64,000 nucleotides of DNA from assembly GCA_004794785.1 (NCBI GenBank), contig SJOL01008837.1, forward strand, positions 521,246-585,245. The letters run 5' to 3'. Under the pieces are notes generated by a model that worked only from the letters and a program-made list of their open reading frames with translations, was not told where the DNA came from and searched no databases. This DNA is from Opisthorchis felineus. Taxonomy: Eukaryota; Platyhelminthes; Trematoda; Opisthorchiida; Opisthorchiidae. The position numbers and the translations under genes were made by a program. This document shows, one piece after another, positions 1 to 13,200 of the stretch (the first letter of the stretch is position 1; every line of letters begins with the position of its first letter).

Positions 1-1053
1 ATACAGACAACTGAAGAAAACTCACCGTATGCTTCTCTTGGAGTTTTCAAAAAAGGACGGCAAAAATCCGCGATAACTTAGCATGTGTTAGAAACAAAAT
101 CATCACAGACGAACTGAAGACAGATCGAACTTGAGGCGTCAAAAATGCCAAATCATACTTGAGACTCATCACTTGTGACATGCAGTTTTCAGGTGGAAAT
201 TTCGCAAACATCTCACTGCGAGTTAAACTCTGTCAAGAGATCTGGACATAGCGCGTTGTGCATATAAGCACTTAGAACTTGGCGTGTGATTTTCTGAAAA
301 GTGGGTCCCGGATATCCGGGTATCCAGTGGCGCTCTTCCCGCATACACTGCTATACACCAAAACTTACCTTCACTTGAATATGCCAGCACCAGTCGAATA
401 GGGTTGTTTTAGTGTCCCAACGAAGAAGGTAGCTGTTACATTGTATGTTCTTCAAGTACTACAGAACAGCAGCTGGTCAAGCTACCCCACTACGGTGGCC
501 AAAAATAGAGTATTCAATGGTAACTTGAAGCATTATACTGTACCAGGGACCTTTCCGTTTTACTAAGGGATAGATTTCTTAGGTTTATTACGACATATTT
601 CATTGCCAAGAGTCCATCGGTCGCCAAGACGGCTCACATTTTCAAATGCCACTCAGAAGGTGGGAGTGGTTTCTCACTCCGTATCATATCATTGTAAAAC
701 AGTCATGAATAATAAAGCTCAAAATAAAAACATGATAAAGTTGAAGGTCGGTAAAAACACCTAGAATCATTTATGCTTTTCGGTTTTCATAGGTCGATTC
801 ATAGGTCTGTTGCAAAACAGGAAATGGGACTAGCCTTATCCCAAATGCCTATTTTAAAATACAGTGTTTTGGCCTCTAACTCCTCCTACTGTGGCAACTC
901 CTCCCTCTTATCGGCTGACCGTGCGGAAAGAGTCATATGGGTTGCTAGCGTGAACTTTACCTTCAACGTACTAAATTCTGAGACTGTATATTCATTTGTG
1001 TCAATATTCCTAAAAGGTGCATTTCGTCCTTCCCTGTGGAAAAAACTTTTCAG
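1..1053. other. Intronic/unassigned sequence at window edge
   Basis: No exon of the multi-PDZ gene and no recognisable repeat or RNA gene is seen before about 1054. The stretch is most likely intron of the + strand GRIP-like gene, whose 5' half (equivalents of PDZ1-3) must lie outside the window to the left. Short open frames here have no recognisable motifs. Confidence 0.5.
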
Positions 1054-1246
1054 CTTCCCTACCTTCCCTGATGACCAGCAGGCCGGAACTATGTCGCAGT
1101 GAAGAGGTGGAAGTGTGCCTCGAACCGGATGATTCATTAGGTTATGGTTTTACTCTGTGCGCCGCTGGTCAAAGTTCCCTGCAAGATTCCCAACTGATCC
1201 GGTTTCCTGTTGTGGACCGTGTAGATGTTGGAGGGTCGGCCTACAA
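1054..1246 (+). CDS. GRIP: GRIP-like exon: first half of PDZ4
   Basis: The exon encodes a beta-strand, the binding loop L-G-Y-G-F-T-L and the strand ending [12 protein letters not shown]. It corresponds to the N-terminal half of GRIP PDZ4. The 3' end is firm: a GTAAGC donor follows base 1246, leaving two bases of a codon (phase 2). These join the single base opening the next exon to give Lys. The 5' end is uncertain. An acceptor after a TTTTCAG at 1047-1053 gives the start used, but AG dinucleotides near 1077-1081 are alternatives. Confidence 0.75.
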
Positions 1247-4200
1247 GTAAGCCTGTGAAGCACTTTTAATTGGTGGTTGGCACTGCAGTAATCTGAACCC
1301 CTTAAACTATCACCTCAAATGCCCCGGTATTATGTGGTAGTTCTCAAGGTAACTTCTGAAATTTATTACAAATTAATGTTCAGGACATCAAGTTCTTTTG
1401 CACCAACGCAACTTACTCTTCATCGAGTAGCCAGTGCTACATTATATATGAATGGAATTTGATGGTTTGACGAGGTTGATAGACCACAGAACTCTGTGTT
1501 CAAATGGTATCTAAAACGTAGTTAAATCCTCGGATCTGTTGCCAAGTGGTGCGATCTGATGGTGGCGTGAAGACCACATCAGCAGAAAAGCGAGATGTGC
1601 TGGACAAGGTCTAGATTTTCCTTCTGAGCGTTCCATCTATTTCCGGACAGCCCAATAACCTTTTTGTAAGAAAACCCTTTGCTTCAAAGTATAGTTTCAC
1701 CTCCCTACTCCTGAAGTAGTTGACACATCAGAAACTCTTGTTATATCTGTCCTCTGTACATACTGACAGATATCATCGTTGCCTTGTCATCATCCTAGCG
1801 TCGGTATGGTGCAACTAAGTCTACCTCTGAAGGAACCAATCAGAAGGGTATTCATGCCAAATAAGCATATGGATCTATAAGAGTTAACGCCTTTCAAATC
1901 ACCGTACGACCTTCACTTTTCAATACGGGTTACGCTGTCGTTTTTGGCACCCCTAGTAATAGCGGTGCATCCCTGAGTTTTGAACCGAAAGGATTTGTAG
2001 TTGCGGGAACTTATCGGTCTAGCGAAGCTTAGTTGCCCATCAGACTATCTAGATTGCGAATGGGTTTGAATGATATATTTGTGCCTAATAATACCACCTT
2101 TAAAATACCTACGGGCTTTTCCGAACAGTATTAGCTCACTCACTTTTTCCCATTTTCAGGTCTGGTGTCATACAGGAAGGCGATCGTGTGATCACCATTA
2201 ATGGTCTCTCGACACTAAATCGAACTGTGGAGGAATTGACCAATGAATTTCTTACTCCTGAAGCAGCTCAAACCAGACTATCTCTCAGGTTAACTTTAGT
2301 GACCCAATACTCTGTTGCAGATACGGTGGTACCCAGTTCGGGTGTGTTTGATGTGAAACTCGTCCGCCGTGCGGCTAACCTTGGGATCAATCTTCAGGGT
2401 ACGTTGCTATAAGCGGTATTGTTATGCTGACAGGGTACGCCGCTCCAGGTCACAACTTACCTCGTATTTCGTCTTGGTGTTACTCCTCAGGTAGATGGAG
2501 CATGATCAAACACTTGAGGCATTAGTGAGCAGTTGATCGCGAATGATCACAGTAATACAGGGCTGTTTACGTAACTTGTATAATTGAGGTATACAAGTCG
2601 GCATAATTCTTTGATTCAGCCGGTGATACTAACTGGCCAGAAGATCCGACCAGTTATGAACAGCTAACTGGTTATTCGGTTCCACTAAACATGGTGCCAC
2701 GTGATTAGTACCGCCACATCCTGTTGATAAACCTGAGTCAGCATTAAACAGGTTGTGAATTAGCGAAATACATTCATTTGCAAACATATTTGGTTTTGCG
2801 AGAGACTCACCTAGAACCCAGCTGAATCTCTCGTTTGTGATGTTTCCAGGTTGTGAATTGTTTTCCAGAGCTAATCGGGTAGTGACTTCATGACAAACTT
2901 GCTCGACCTGAGATCCTCCTTGAGTGATGTGGAGATTATTATAACAGCCATTGTAGTGCTAAAAAGTGCCAAAATTTCTGATAGCCTCATTGTATGGGCT
3001 GAAGAAGTTGGATAGAACATATTAAATCACAGTTAATTCCCTCACACCAAACAGAAGGGGAGAAGGCGAACCAATGAGCAAGCTAACCTTCTATTAGAAA
3101 GTATGGCCGAAAAATTGAATACTATGTAACTCGATCACAGAAAAAAACACTTTCCCATCCATCGTTTGCTCCCAAACGTCTCTGAAATATTACTTCATAA
3201 AGACCTCACATCTTTCCAACGGAAAGAAGAGAACAAGTTTACTCACACATAAAAGGTGAGAGTTTCCTTGGACTAATGCCATTTAGGCATAAAATAGTAG
3301 GCCACCAGTCAGATATGCCGATCACCACACCTCAAGAACAGAGTTATGAAAAGTCATGATATGGGTACAGTGCCAGCATCAGGTATCCCGCGTTAGGCGA
3401 CAACTATCGAGTGTTGTTGAGGTTGGCGTGTCACTGAAACCTATAGTTTCAACACTGTGTGGAGTACAGTCAAGCAGATATCCTCAAGATGCATTTGGGT
3501 GCGCACTGACTGCGTGTCCTCGACTGCAACGAGACGTATGAAAGCTAATTGCAAAGCTCATCGAACACGTCAACAGCTACTTGCTCAACCACCATCCATG
3601 CAGCCGTCAGGTAGGAAGAACTTTGCCACCTGTTGGAAAACGGCGAAAATATATCCTCGTTTTTGTTTCAGACCGAAGTCAGAATCAGTAGATAAGAGTT
3701 TCTGCAGCTGATTTATCTTATCAATGTGATAGTGCGAATTGTCTGCGCTTGGATTAATGTAATGGATGAGTCACATCCAAAAGCATGAAACCCACTTATC
3801 GAATTTATTTTAACTTATGTAACTACCCTGAAGTAACCGCTTCCCGTCGCACGGTTATCTAATTAGCTTAATTGTCTGACCTACTACATCCACTATCTGC
3901 GTAAACAGAACCTAGAATTGGCCTCAAAGTCTACGTTGACGACTAAGAAAACAGTTCCCTGTGCCAACTTACTTGCAAAAGATAACTAGAAGCGAATAAC
4001 GGTATGATTTGGTAGCTTCCTTGAGTCTACCGGTTTGCACTTGGAAGTCGCAAATCTCTATATTGTCCGACCCGATTGATGATAAAATCCACTGCTTGAC
4101 ACATTTTCAAGTTTACCTTGACGACGTCAATTTCAAATGGTTTTACTACGATTTTTTGACTACATAAGGCGTTTCTGTGGTTGCTCTTGTTTCCTTAGTA

Positions 4201-7200
4201 AATTGCGATAGACATTTGTTGGTTTTTTTATAAGTTTTGTTCAGTCCACTCACGCGGTTATTCCTATTAGTCCACAGTAGTGTCAGGCTTCACTCTTGTT
4301 AGAGCCCATCAGCAGTGCATATCCTTATCCTTGCCGGAAGTGAAGCTTTCGCATGTGCGACATGCAAGGGAATCATGTTAACAATGCTTCACGAGCTCAC
4401 GTTAAACAGGCGCACATCTTTGGGCCTGACTAATGTGATGGTTTTGCTCGACATCTAGAATGACGATCCATTCAGTAATTTGGCTGTCTATCGACTGATC
4501 CGCTTACCAGGACCTCCACCCACGAACTCTTTAAATTTCTTGGACACTTGTTCTACTAGTTGCAGGAAATTGCGGGACTGATAATTACGACAGAGGCAAT
4601 TGGTTTAAATGGTCCAGCCACTGAATAACTGTATTTTACTGCCATCTTCCCACACAGCGTCTATAAAAAAGCAGGAGGGTCAACCCCTGCTTATTAGCAA
4701 GGTAATCCCAGGCAGCGTGGCCAGTCGGAGTGGATCAATAAATCCGGGAGATATACTGCTTGCTGTTAATGGAGTGTCATTATCATCGTGCACTTTATCC
4801 GAAGCCATTCGTTTACTCCAGTCCCCAACGGAGGAGATTGTTACCTTACGAGTGCAAAAGATTGGCGCTAGTCCACCTAGTCCCAGATCCGAAAATCTAC
4901 TTGTACGTTCCAGTCCAGATGCATCGACTCTATTTACCCGCGCAATTCGCTATAGAAGAAGTGATTCGGTACCGGAATCCGAACTGACAAAATCGTTTTC
5001 AATTCACTGCCGCGATTTGATTCTGAGACAGAAATGTGATAAAGAATCACACTCGCACGAAAAAGAATCAGAAGAATCTAACATTTCTCAGCGACTAAAG
5101 TCCGGAAGATCAACAGTCCCCTTTATATACCGGGCTGAACAGGTTGCCACAGACGCATCGACTTCTTCAGGACAAGATGAAGTTCAGACACCAACAGTCA
5201 AAACGGTGATCAGATCAAGACCTACCTCATCCTCAAATGAACCAACTGGTAAGAAGCCTCTTGAAGAGTGTAGCAAAACCAAAGAACCACAAACGAATGT
5301 TGATGAAATAAGACGGCGATTAATAAGCAGTCCAGAAGGTGAGTCAGTCCAATTCCCTCTGGTAATCACCATGAAATGCTTAACCAATAAATAATTAATA
5401 ATGACCTTATAGCGTTAGTGTTAAGAAGAGCCACCGAATCCTGTTTTCCAACCATTCAGGTTTCGCAGATCAACGTAAAACAGAATGTTCATCAGAGATT
5501 TTCATCATTCGTCTTTAACAGCCTCTAAATAAGCTTCACAGCACGCACCTTTTTAAGCAGATTTCGATAAGTCATTCCTCCCTCCACTTTATGTGGACCC
5601 AAATGTACGAAGATTACTCACAACTAGTGAGTGTGGAGATATTGATCCACTAGTTCAGCTTGTTTGTGTTTTGCAAAAATAGCCTAGAAGGGGAACCGAA
5701 ATTAGGAAAACTTAAGTATATAACTGCTCATTTTGAAACTGGTCTTGGATAATCCCAAACTTTATGTCGTGTATTACTGGCTAGTTCCATGGAACGTACA
5801 TGGCCACTTGATGAGTCACAATGTGTTACATTTTTTGTCGAACTCCGTAGCCGATTTCACAAACCTGACTCATAACTGAGCACAACTAAATATAATAGCT
5901 ATGCGCAGCCGATCATCGGTGCTAGTTTACTGTTAGAAGTGCTGGGTTCCCCGATTTCGCTATTGCGAATACAACCTTTCCGAAGAAACCACATAGCTTA
6001 AGAATGAGGCTACCAAACAATGATGAGAACTATATGGAAGCCAAGACGACTGGACGATCCGTATCAGTTTACATCCGACGAAGAAATGACGCTCACACAA
6101 AGGGGTCAGTTTCCGCCGAGTAAGTCAAACAAGCAACATGTCGGATAATACGCCTACGTCATTGCATAATAGGTTTGAGTATATCACAGTATGTGACATT
6201 TCCTCGGCCAAACCGCTGCTCATCTGGTCAGGTCTGCCTCCCTTATCATTCGTCCATTCTTTACAGCTTCGATAGACCTAGACTACATAGAGGGTGACGC
6301 GAAAATAAATATGGAATTGTTGAAACTTTCTACAGCATTTCGATGGGTGGAAATACTGAGAAGGTAACGATGTTTCAGCCTAATGGCACGTTTAGGCCTC
6401 GCATAGGTGTAGTGGAAAGGCATGTGCACACATCATTTTTGCAGCAGCTTTTTTTCCCGTGTGGAATTCCATTGATAAACCTTAAAGGGCGGCATAGGTC
6501 CCTTGCATTGGTAACACAAACGCCCTGACAACCTGTTAGACAGAGAAGACTATGATCACTGGGCAAAAACAATCCTGAACTATTAACGATAACGAATGAC
6601 AGATGGTTCAAACGTCGGATTCATCGATCCAACAGTAAGCTTTCCAACAACGGCTGAAATTGACTACAAAGTAATGGGCGTCTTCAAATTTGCACTCTTA
6701 TTTTCCTGAACCCCGGAAATCCTCCCTCCGGAGAGAAAGAGTTTAACAGAGGGGATGGTTTTATTTAAATACATCGGTTTTGTATCAGCACTATCGCCAT
6801 TTGATAGTTCATATTTGTGTTAGTTAACTCGTAACTTACAGGCATTGCCGTATAAGAAGTCACCTAATCCCCAAAACGCTCCATCCGACTTTGAGAATGA
6901 TAGTAATAAATTGTGGATGAGGTTTCTGGAGTTTACATCACTGCCAAGTTTGCCTGATGGTGTTTGCACGTGATCCACTCTGCTGATTTTTTAGGCTTTG
7001 GACTGTGTTTGATGTTGTTATACAACAAATGTACAGTTAGGTTCCCTCAAATGACCTTAGGCCTTAGCTGCCGCCTTACTTATGAAAAAAGGCCAGCACG
7101 CCAAACTCTGGTTTATGAACTTTCATTAGTATGACTCCACTTCCATTAAGTAAGTAGTTTTTAACGACATTTTAACAGATCTATCACAGGATGAAGGAAT

Positions 7201-10200
7201 CAGCATCGTTCGTGTAGTACTGAAAAGAAAATCCGCCGATTGTCCTTGGGGAATAACCATATGCGGAACTGATGAAGCCACCAATGCCCCCGTGTTTGTG
7301 GACTCGTTAAATCCCGGTGACCCCGGAGCAACGAGTGGTTTGCTCTATCCTGGAGACCGAATTCTCGCAATCAATGGTAGTGCATTGAATTCTGGACACA
7401 CGCTCACCCAAGCCATGCGGATGCTGCAACGTTATCCAGACCGAGTCATTCTACATCTGGCCCGACCCAATCGTTCACAACAAATTGGATCAAACGACGA
7501 GGCGAACGGGGCAGGGGATGTATCAGCGGATAGACTTGAACCAAAAAGGGAAACGAAAAGTGACCTTACCAGGAAAATCTCTCTGAAGAAGGTCAGTCTT
7601 GTGGACGTTTGGTTATGATACCATTGGATGGTAACTAAATCCGTAGAAGTTGGATGAAAGAAGCATGCTGGTGTCTTAAACATCGCCAAGGCTATCCAGT
7701 TTGCACTTCTTTGGAATTTGGAATCAAGAAGTCCATAGCCTGCCGTTCGGCTGAGTTCGACTAACACTTCGAACTTTAGGAACTAAGGATTACCAGACTA
7801 GGGACAATAAATCCCCTTGAAACAACTCAGTTTGTCTTGGATGTACTTGAATTTGTTTGGTCGTCTCTGAAATTGTAACGATAAAAAAATCTAGGTTGAA
7901 ATGCCATAAAAAATTGACATTGAATTTGTTTATAAAAATCTACTGCATGAATGTTCGCCAAGAATGGCGAGGGCTCAGCACAATTTTAAAAGAACCATAT
8001 CACAATCTTTCCCTCACAAACCCTTCGCCAGCAAAGGTCTGTAGTATGAAGTAATGCCTTCTTCAGTAGACGCTTGTAAACTACTTCCAAACTACCCTAG
8101 CTTAATAAGTTCTGTGTTGTTTTAGTGATTTTGATTCATTACTTGTCTAGCATAGACTCAAGATTCACTCCTATTAGACCTCATCAGCCTCTGCCCACCG
8201 AAAGGGACTTGCTCAAACAACAACACATATTATCTTAAAAAGTAAAAGCATCTAAAAAGACTGTCGACGGGGTCGATTAAGGAGGATTATTGGACGTGGA
8301 GGGACGCTGACGGAATACCGTGACCAGACTCATTCGTAAATTGCAGAGCGTTTCGACATGTTTGGCTTATGATTTTAGACGAATGACATTGTAGCTGATG
8401 GTACATGAACGAATAGGCCTGGCCAGTTCCACAGAAAACTTCGGGATTTATAAGATAAACCTATGGTCCAATTCCGAAATGCTGAGCCATGCGAACTCCC
8501 TCGTCTTTGCTGAGACCCCTCAGGTGGGCGTAGAGGGATCAGACTCTTGATCCTTTCATTAGCCGATCCAAGCTATTATGCACTTACAGACCATTCGACC
8601 ACAGGTCAATTTTTGCAGCTGGTAAATTATTGGTTCAACCAGCTACTGACCACTCCAGGGAATTATCGAACTGTAAGTGAGCTGACAAGACGTTTTGTAT
8701 CGTTCGCTTAACCTGCGGCTCCATGAGGATCTCTATCTCATCAAGCAAATCTCTCTGATTATTCACTAGTAGTCTGACGATTTTCCGAATTTTTAAGCAG
8801 TCAGCTAGAGTATGAATTCAAGCCTTAGAAGTGCAACCCTTAGAGCGCTGTCAGAGAATTTTTTTGGAACCGACGAAAGGTGTTAATATGTAGCAATAGT
8901 TACTGTAGAAATTCATGATGTAGAGTGTCTTATAATACGGGGACGGAAAAGGATGAAATATACAGTATGGCTTTGGGGGAACTATTTTCAAAAGTGAAAC
9001 TGGTTGTGGCTTGGGTGTGGTGACTACCAGGTTTGTCATAAGAGATGCGGAAAAATATCAAAAACCTCTAGTCGGATCGAAGACAACAAGATACCAGTCA
9101 TTTTTCTTCACTTCTGAGGGACTTTCTCCTGAGTCGGCTGCAGAAATTCCCTTGACAGCACCTGTCCACGAACTGCGATCGGCTACCAGATTTGCAGAAA
9201 TTTTGACGGAGTGTTGGTGCCAGCGACGGGGCCCGTCACTTGAACAACAAGTTACAACATGCCACCATGACCTCAGCGTGTCAGTATTCAGTTATCTTCT
9301 GAGGCAAACGCGTTACTGCATGGAACAAAGATCCAAGTATGGTTGTGCATTTCATCATCTTTCTTGCGTACCAGATGCCCAAAACACCATATACATCGTC
9401 GTTAAAGGACTTGAAATAGGTGTAGTCAGTCATGACGGTACTTCCTCGAAGCAAAGAACTTTCTGTATCTGCCGAATGTGCCAGTTTTCAAAAAAAAAAG
9501 TCTAGCTTCCTAGTATCCTCCGCATGAACAGGCCTTGTTCTGCATACTTAAGCTAAAATCGGGCGTACGGTTGCGCTGGAGACCCGAAGATTTATACATG
9601 GACGAATTCCATCCCCTTTTTCACACTTCGCTATTAGCTGCCTGGAAGCACATCAGGTGCTATCAATCTGACTTGGAACTTATGCTTTCGCTTATCCGTT
9701 GAGTGGTTGAGCATAAGTATTGAAATGCACTGACCTATTCTATCTGTTCAAGGTCTGTGTTTGGAGGCAGCGAAGAGACATCTGTGCAGACAGAGAAAAA
9801 TCTCATCTTTGTAGTATTGATTTCTAGTACAAAAAATGCCGCGTAGCTAGCCGGACTGTCGAGCATACTTTGAGGCATTTCCGACTTGTTGCCCGACAGG
9901 ACGATGTCCTCAGAGTATTCCAAGCCCCATTCAGATTCGATGACTCATATGAAAATCAGGTTGCCTCTCCAATACCCTTTCAAGTGACCGTATCATCCAA
10001 CATTACAACTGGCATTGGTCACGGATAAAGCCTCCGTCTAAGCTACGAACCAGGAATCGTTCGTGTACTACTTTAGTATGCTTTTCGTTCGGTGCTGGAA
10101 GTGTGTATTGTTGACTGTTTTGTTGACGATCGCGAAGTTAGTGAGCCAGTCGTTATTCTCAAAGCCTCGGTTGAAACCCAGCCTATCAAATTCACGACGA

Positions 10201-13200
10201 ATCTTGTTGTCCCCTCCGCCCACTCGATCTATCTACGCACCCACTACTTCCGGGAGAGCTCGTTTTTTTTGCCAGCACTGGTTGGATCCAATGAAGAGAT
10301 TGGAATGTATACGGAAATCGCAGTCCGTTTCATGAGAGTGCCTCAAAAATGAGGCTCTGCGATCCTCGAAGTCACTGAAGTGCAAGAAATATGTCACTGG
10401 CAAAGCATCTATGTGTGAAAAAGACGCCGCCTAGGTCTGATTTTTCGACTGATGTGACTGTGGTAGTGCCAGTGAAAAATATCTGCTATAGGCACCTAAT
10501 TTCGCCCGTCACCGGAGTCAGGTAAAAGAATATCCGAAAGGAGTGTTTTGTCAGAACAATCATGATAGAGACTGCGCATGCCGATAATCCGACTGGTGGA
10601 GTCAAGAAGGATGTGAAATTGCTGACAGTTTATGCAAAGTTCAGTTCCTGTGTTGAAGACCTTAGCTTGTACCCAGATCACCCCAGCTACTGTGCCATCA
10701 TGGTGTGTGTGGGGTCCATGGAAATCTGAATGTTAGTGGAGTTGCTTTCAGTAGACATTGTCGCTGAAATTTCCTGAGAATTCATGATGGGTTGTGTTCT
10801 GAGCGCTACTTTGCTTTTTTTCGGGGGTATATCTCCAGACTTCTCGCATTCAAATACCATCTGCAAGGCAGAGAACGGTTGTGCAGCACAACCATCAAGA
10901 CAATCGTGTTTGGGTAACCTCATACCAATGCATCTCAGCTCATTCTTTTTCTTGGCGTTTGTTTTTGAGAAATCAGAGTTCAGGCGATTCCCCTCGAACG
11001 ACAACCAATGGAAAGTCACCCAGGCTATGGCGCCTCCAACCAGCTTTAGCACTTCCACTTTAGTTGGACTAACCACGCCACGGGAAGGCAATGGACAGGA
11101 CCCCCTCAGCATTGGAGGACCTCGAAAGCACTTCACTGCTTACAAAGAACACCTTTACTAGCTCCCCTAAAACAAACTGCCAACTACAGTCAGATGTTGC
11201 ATGCTCGATATTATCAAAATATAGGACTGTCGGTTTGAAGGTATTACAAGTAGGAATTACACTCTACATCAATCAACGTTCCTTTGGAATCACGTGATAG
11301 TCATATAAGCAGAAAAACCCTTGGTAAAACCGAAGCTGAATCAAACTGGTAGTGGGGTTAGCTTTCAGTATGCCAGCACATCTCGTGACTTCAACACATT
11401 GAATGAACTGATTTCGACACATCTTTCAATGAGCATTCGCATTATTGAATTGTGCCACCTGCACAGCTGAGGTATTAAGCTGTAGTCAGCTGATAGTATT
11501 GCTGATCCACAGTGAATGACGATTTATATCTCACTAATTTTCAACGAAATACACTCATTTGCAAACAAATTTGGTTTTGCGAGAGACTCACCGGGAACCT
11601 CGTTTGTGATGTTTCCAGGCAACTGAATGTGCTGTACCAGGCCGCCTCATGTTTCAGTTGCTACGATATTCGAGATATCGAGATCCATTATCGATTATTT
11701 ATGAAGAGCATGTTCACAGACAAAAAAAATCAATGCAAGCAATGAATGTGAAAGGGCTACAGGAGAATATGAGGTAAAAGAGAAAAACGTCTCTTTCGAA
11801 GTCATGCCACCAACAGTTCCAGTCAGATAAGATGAATCCCAATGTATGTAAGAATTTTGGTATGGAAACACGCGTGTAAAGATCAACAGCCGAAGAAAGG
11901 ACAAACAATGCTGAATGCTCTTCAAGGCGCGGTAAGCGCTAGCACAGTCAAGACTCGCACATCAGGCACAAAGTGTCCGTCATACTGAGTCTGGTGTGAG
12001 ATTCAATGGCAAGAATGTGCACTCAACGCCATGTACCACGCATAAAAGTGTCGTAAGTACGCAGGGAGCCCACAATGGCAAGCAAACACAAGTCACTGAC
12101 TGTGACCTTAGGAAGTCCCAGTCCAATAACAGCCTTGGCGGATTGAGGAAAGCAGATACCTCGATAAGAGATGATCATCGGTTGGTGGACCAAAAAGTCG
12201 ACATCACAACCAATTGCACGTAGGGCTGAGATTATGGCGAGGGAATATTCATCAGCACCATACTTCTGCTTCTTCTCATTCCACACAGTCACTCCGCGCC
12301 CATCCGAGACTATGCTAACGTCTATCACAGTTGCTCGGCGCTCCCGAACAGCGATTAGGTCAGGCTTGATGAAGGACGTCGAAGTAGGTGCTCTCAACTC
12401 CTCGAAGACGGTGTATCCCAGGCGACGGAGACGCTTTGCGAGTTCCCTTGCAACCCGATTATGACGAGCACATCTGGCATCATGCGTGATCCAGCAGGAC
12501 TGCAAAATATGCACCAAACTCTCCGGTTGGCCACAGTTTCCACGACATAAGATCGTCTGGCCACCATGACCATGCCGAGCGCTTCTAACTCTCGTCCTGA
12601 GCAGGTTGCATCGGAGCTGGATACCGCGGATAAATATCCGAGGAAACACTCGTTCTGGAAATACAAGCCATCGATTCGAAAGGGGTGAAGCGACCAACTC
12701 TCGTAAACCGCGACCGTCAACGCTGTTGTGCAGACTATTACCCCAAGCAGCCACCAGCTCTTCCTTGGTGTTTACGCATGCACCATGGACTCGGATCGGA
12801 AGGCTGAGATCCCGAACAATCTTGCCAAATGCGGAATCGTTGACTACATTGCGTAGTACTCGGCACTGGGTAAAAAAGAGCTTTTCCATACGCGCTCTCC
12901 GCTGCGTCGGGATTGTTGCACTCAGACTTGGGATACCAAGTCCTTCGTGTTGTTTACCGGCGTGGATGTAGCTGATCGGGGTGTCCTTCAGTAGACGTAG
13001 CCAGCCATGAATAGATTGCCTGATGTAGTTGTCCAACCTTTTGAGCGTGTTTCGGTGGACTTGGCCGAGCACGAGCGAATATGTCAGCCTCGGTATCAGG
13101 TAGTTCCTTGTGATCTCTATTCTTTGATGCGGCTTCAACGGGGCACGCGTCACCTCAACAAACGCCAAGCTGATGTTAGAAGCAGTCGCTAAAGAGTGAC

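Noticed and set aside
4609..4657. ATG start of an independent PDZ gene at 4609
   Set aside because: A polypyrimidine tract and AG at 4656-4657 mark an acceptor in phase with the previous PDZ exon; the ATG is intronic.
12023..13168. A separate host gene starting at 13168 on the - strand
   Set aside because: It is in the same frame as the upstream R2-like sequence, separated only by one TAG, and encodes the thumb, CCHC and endonuclease of that element.
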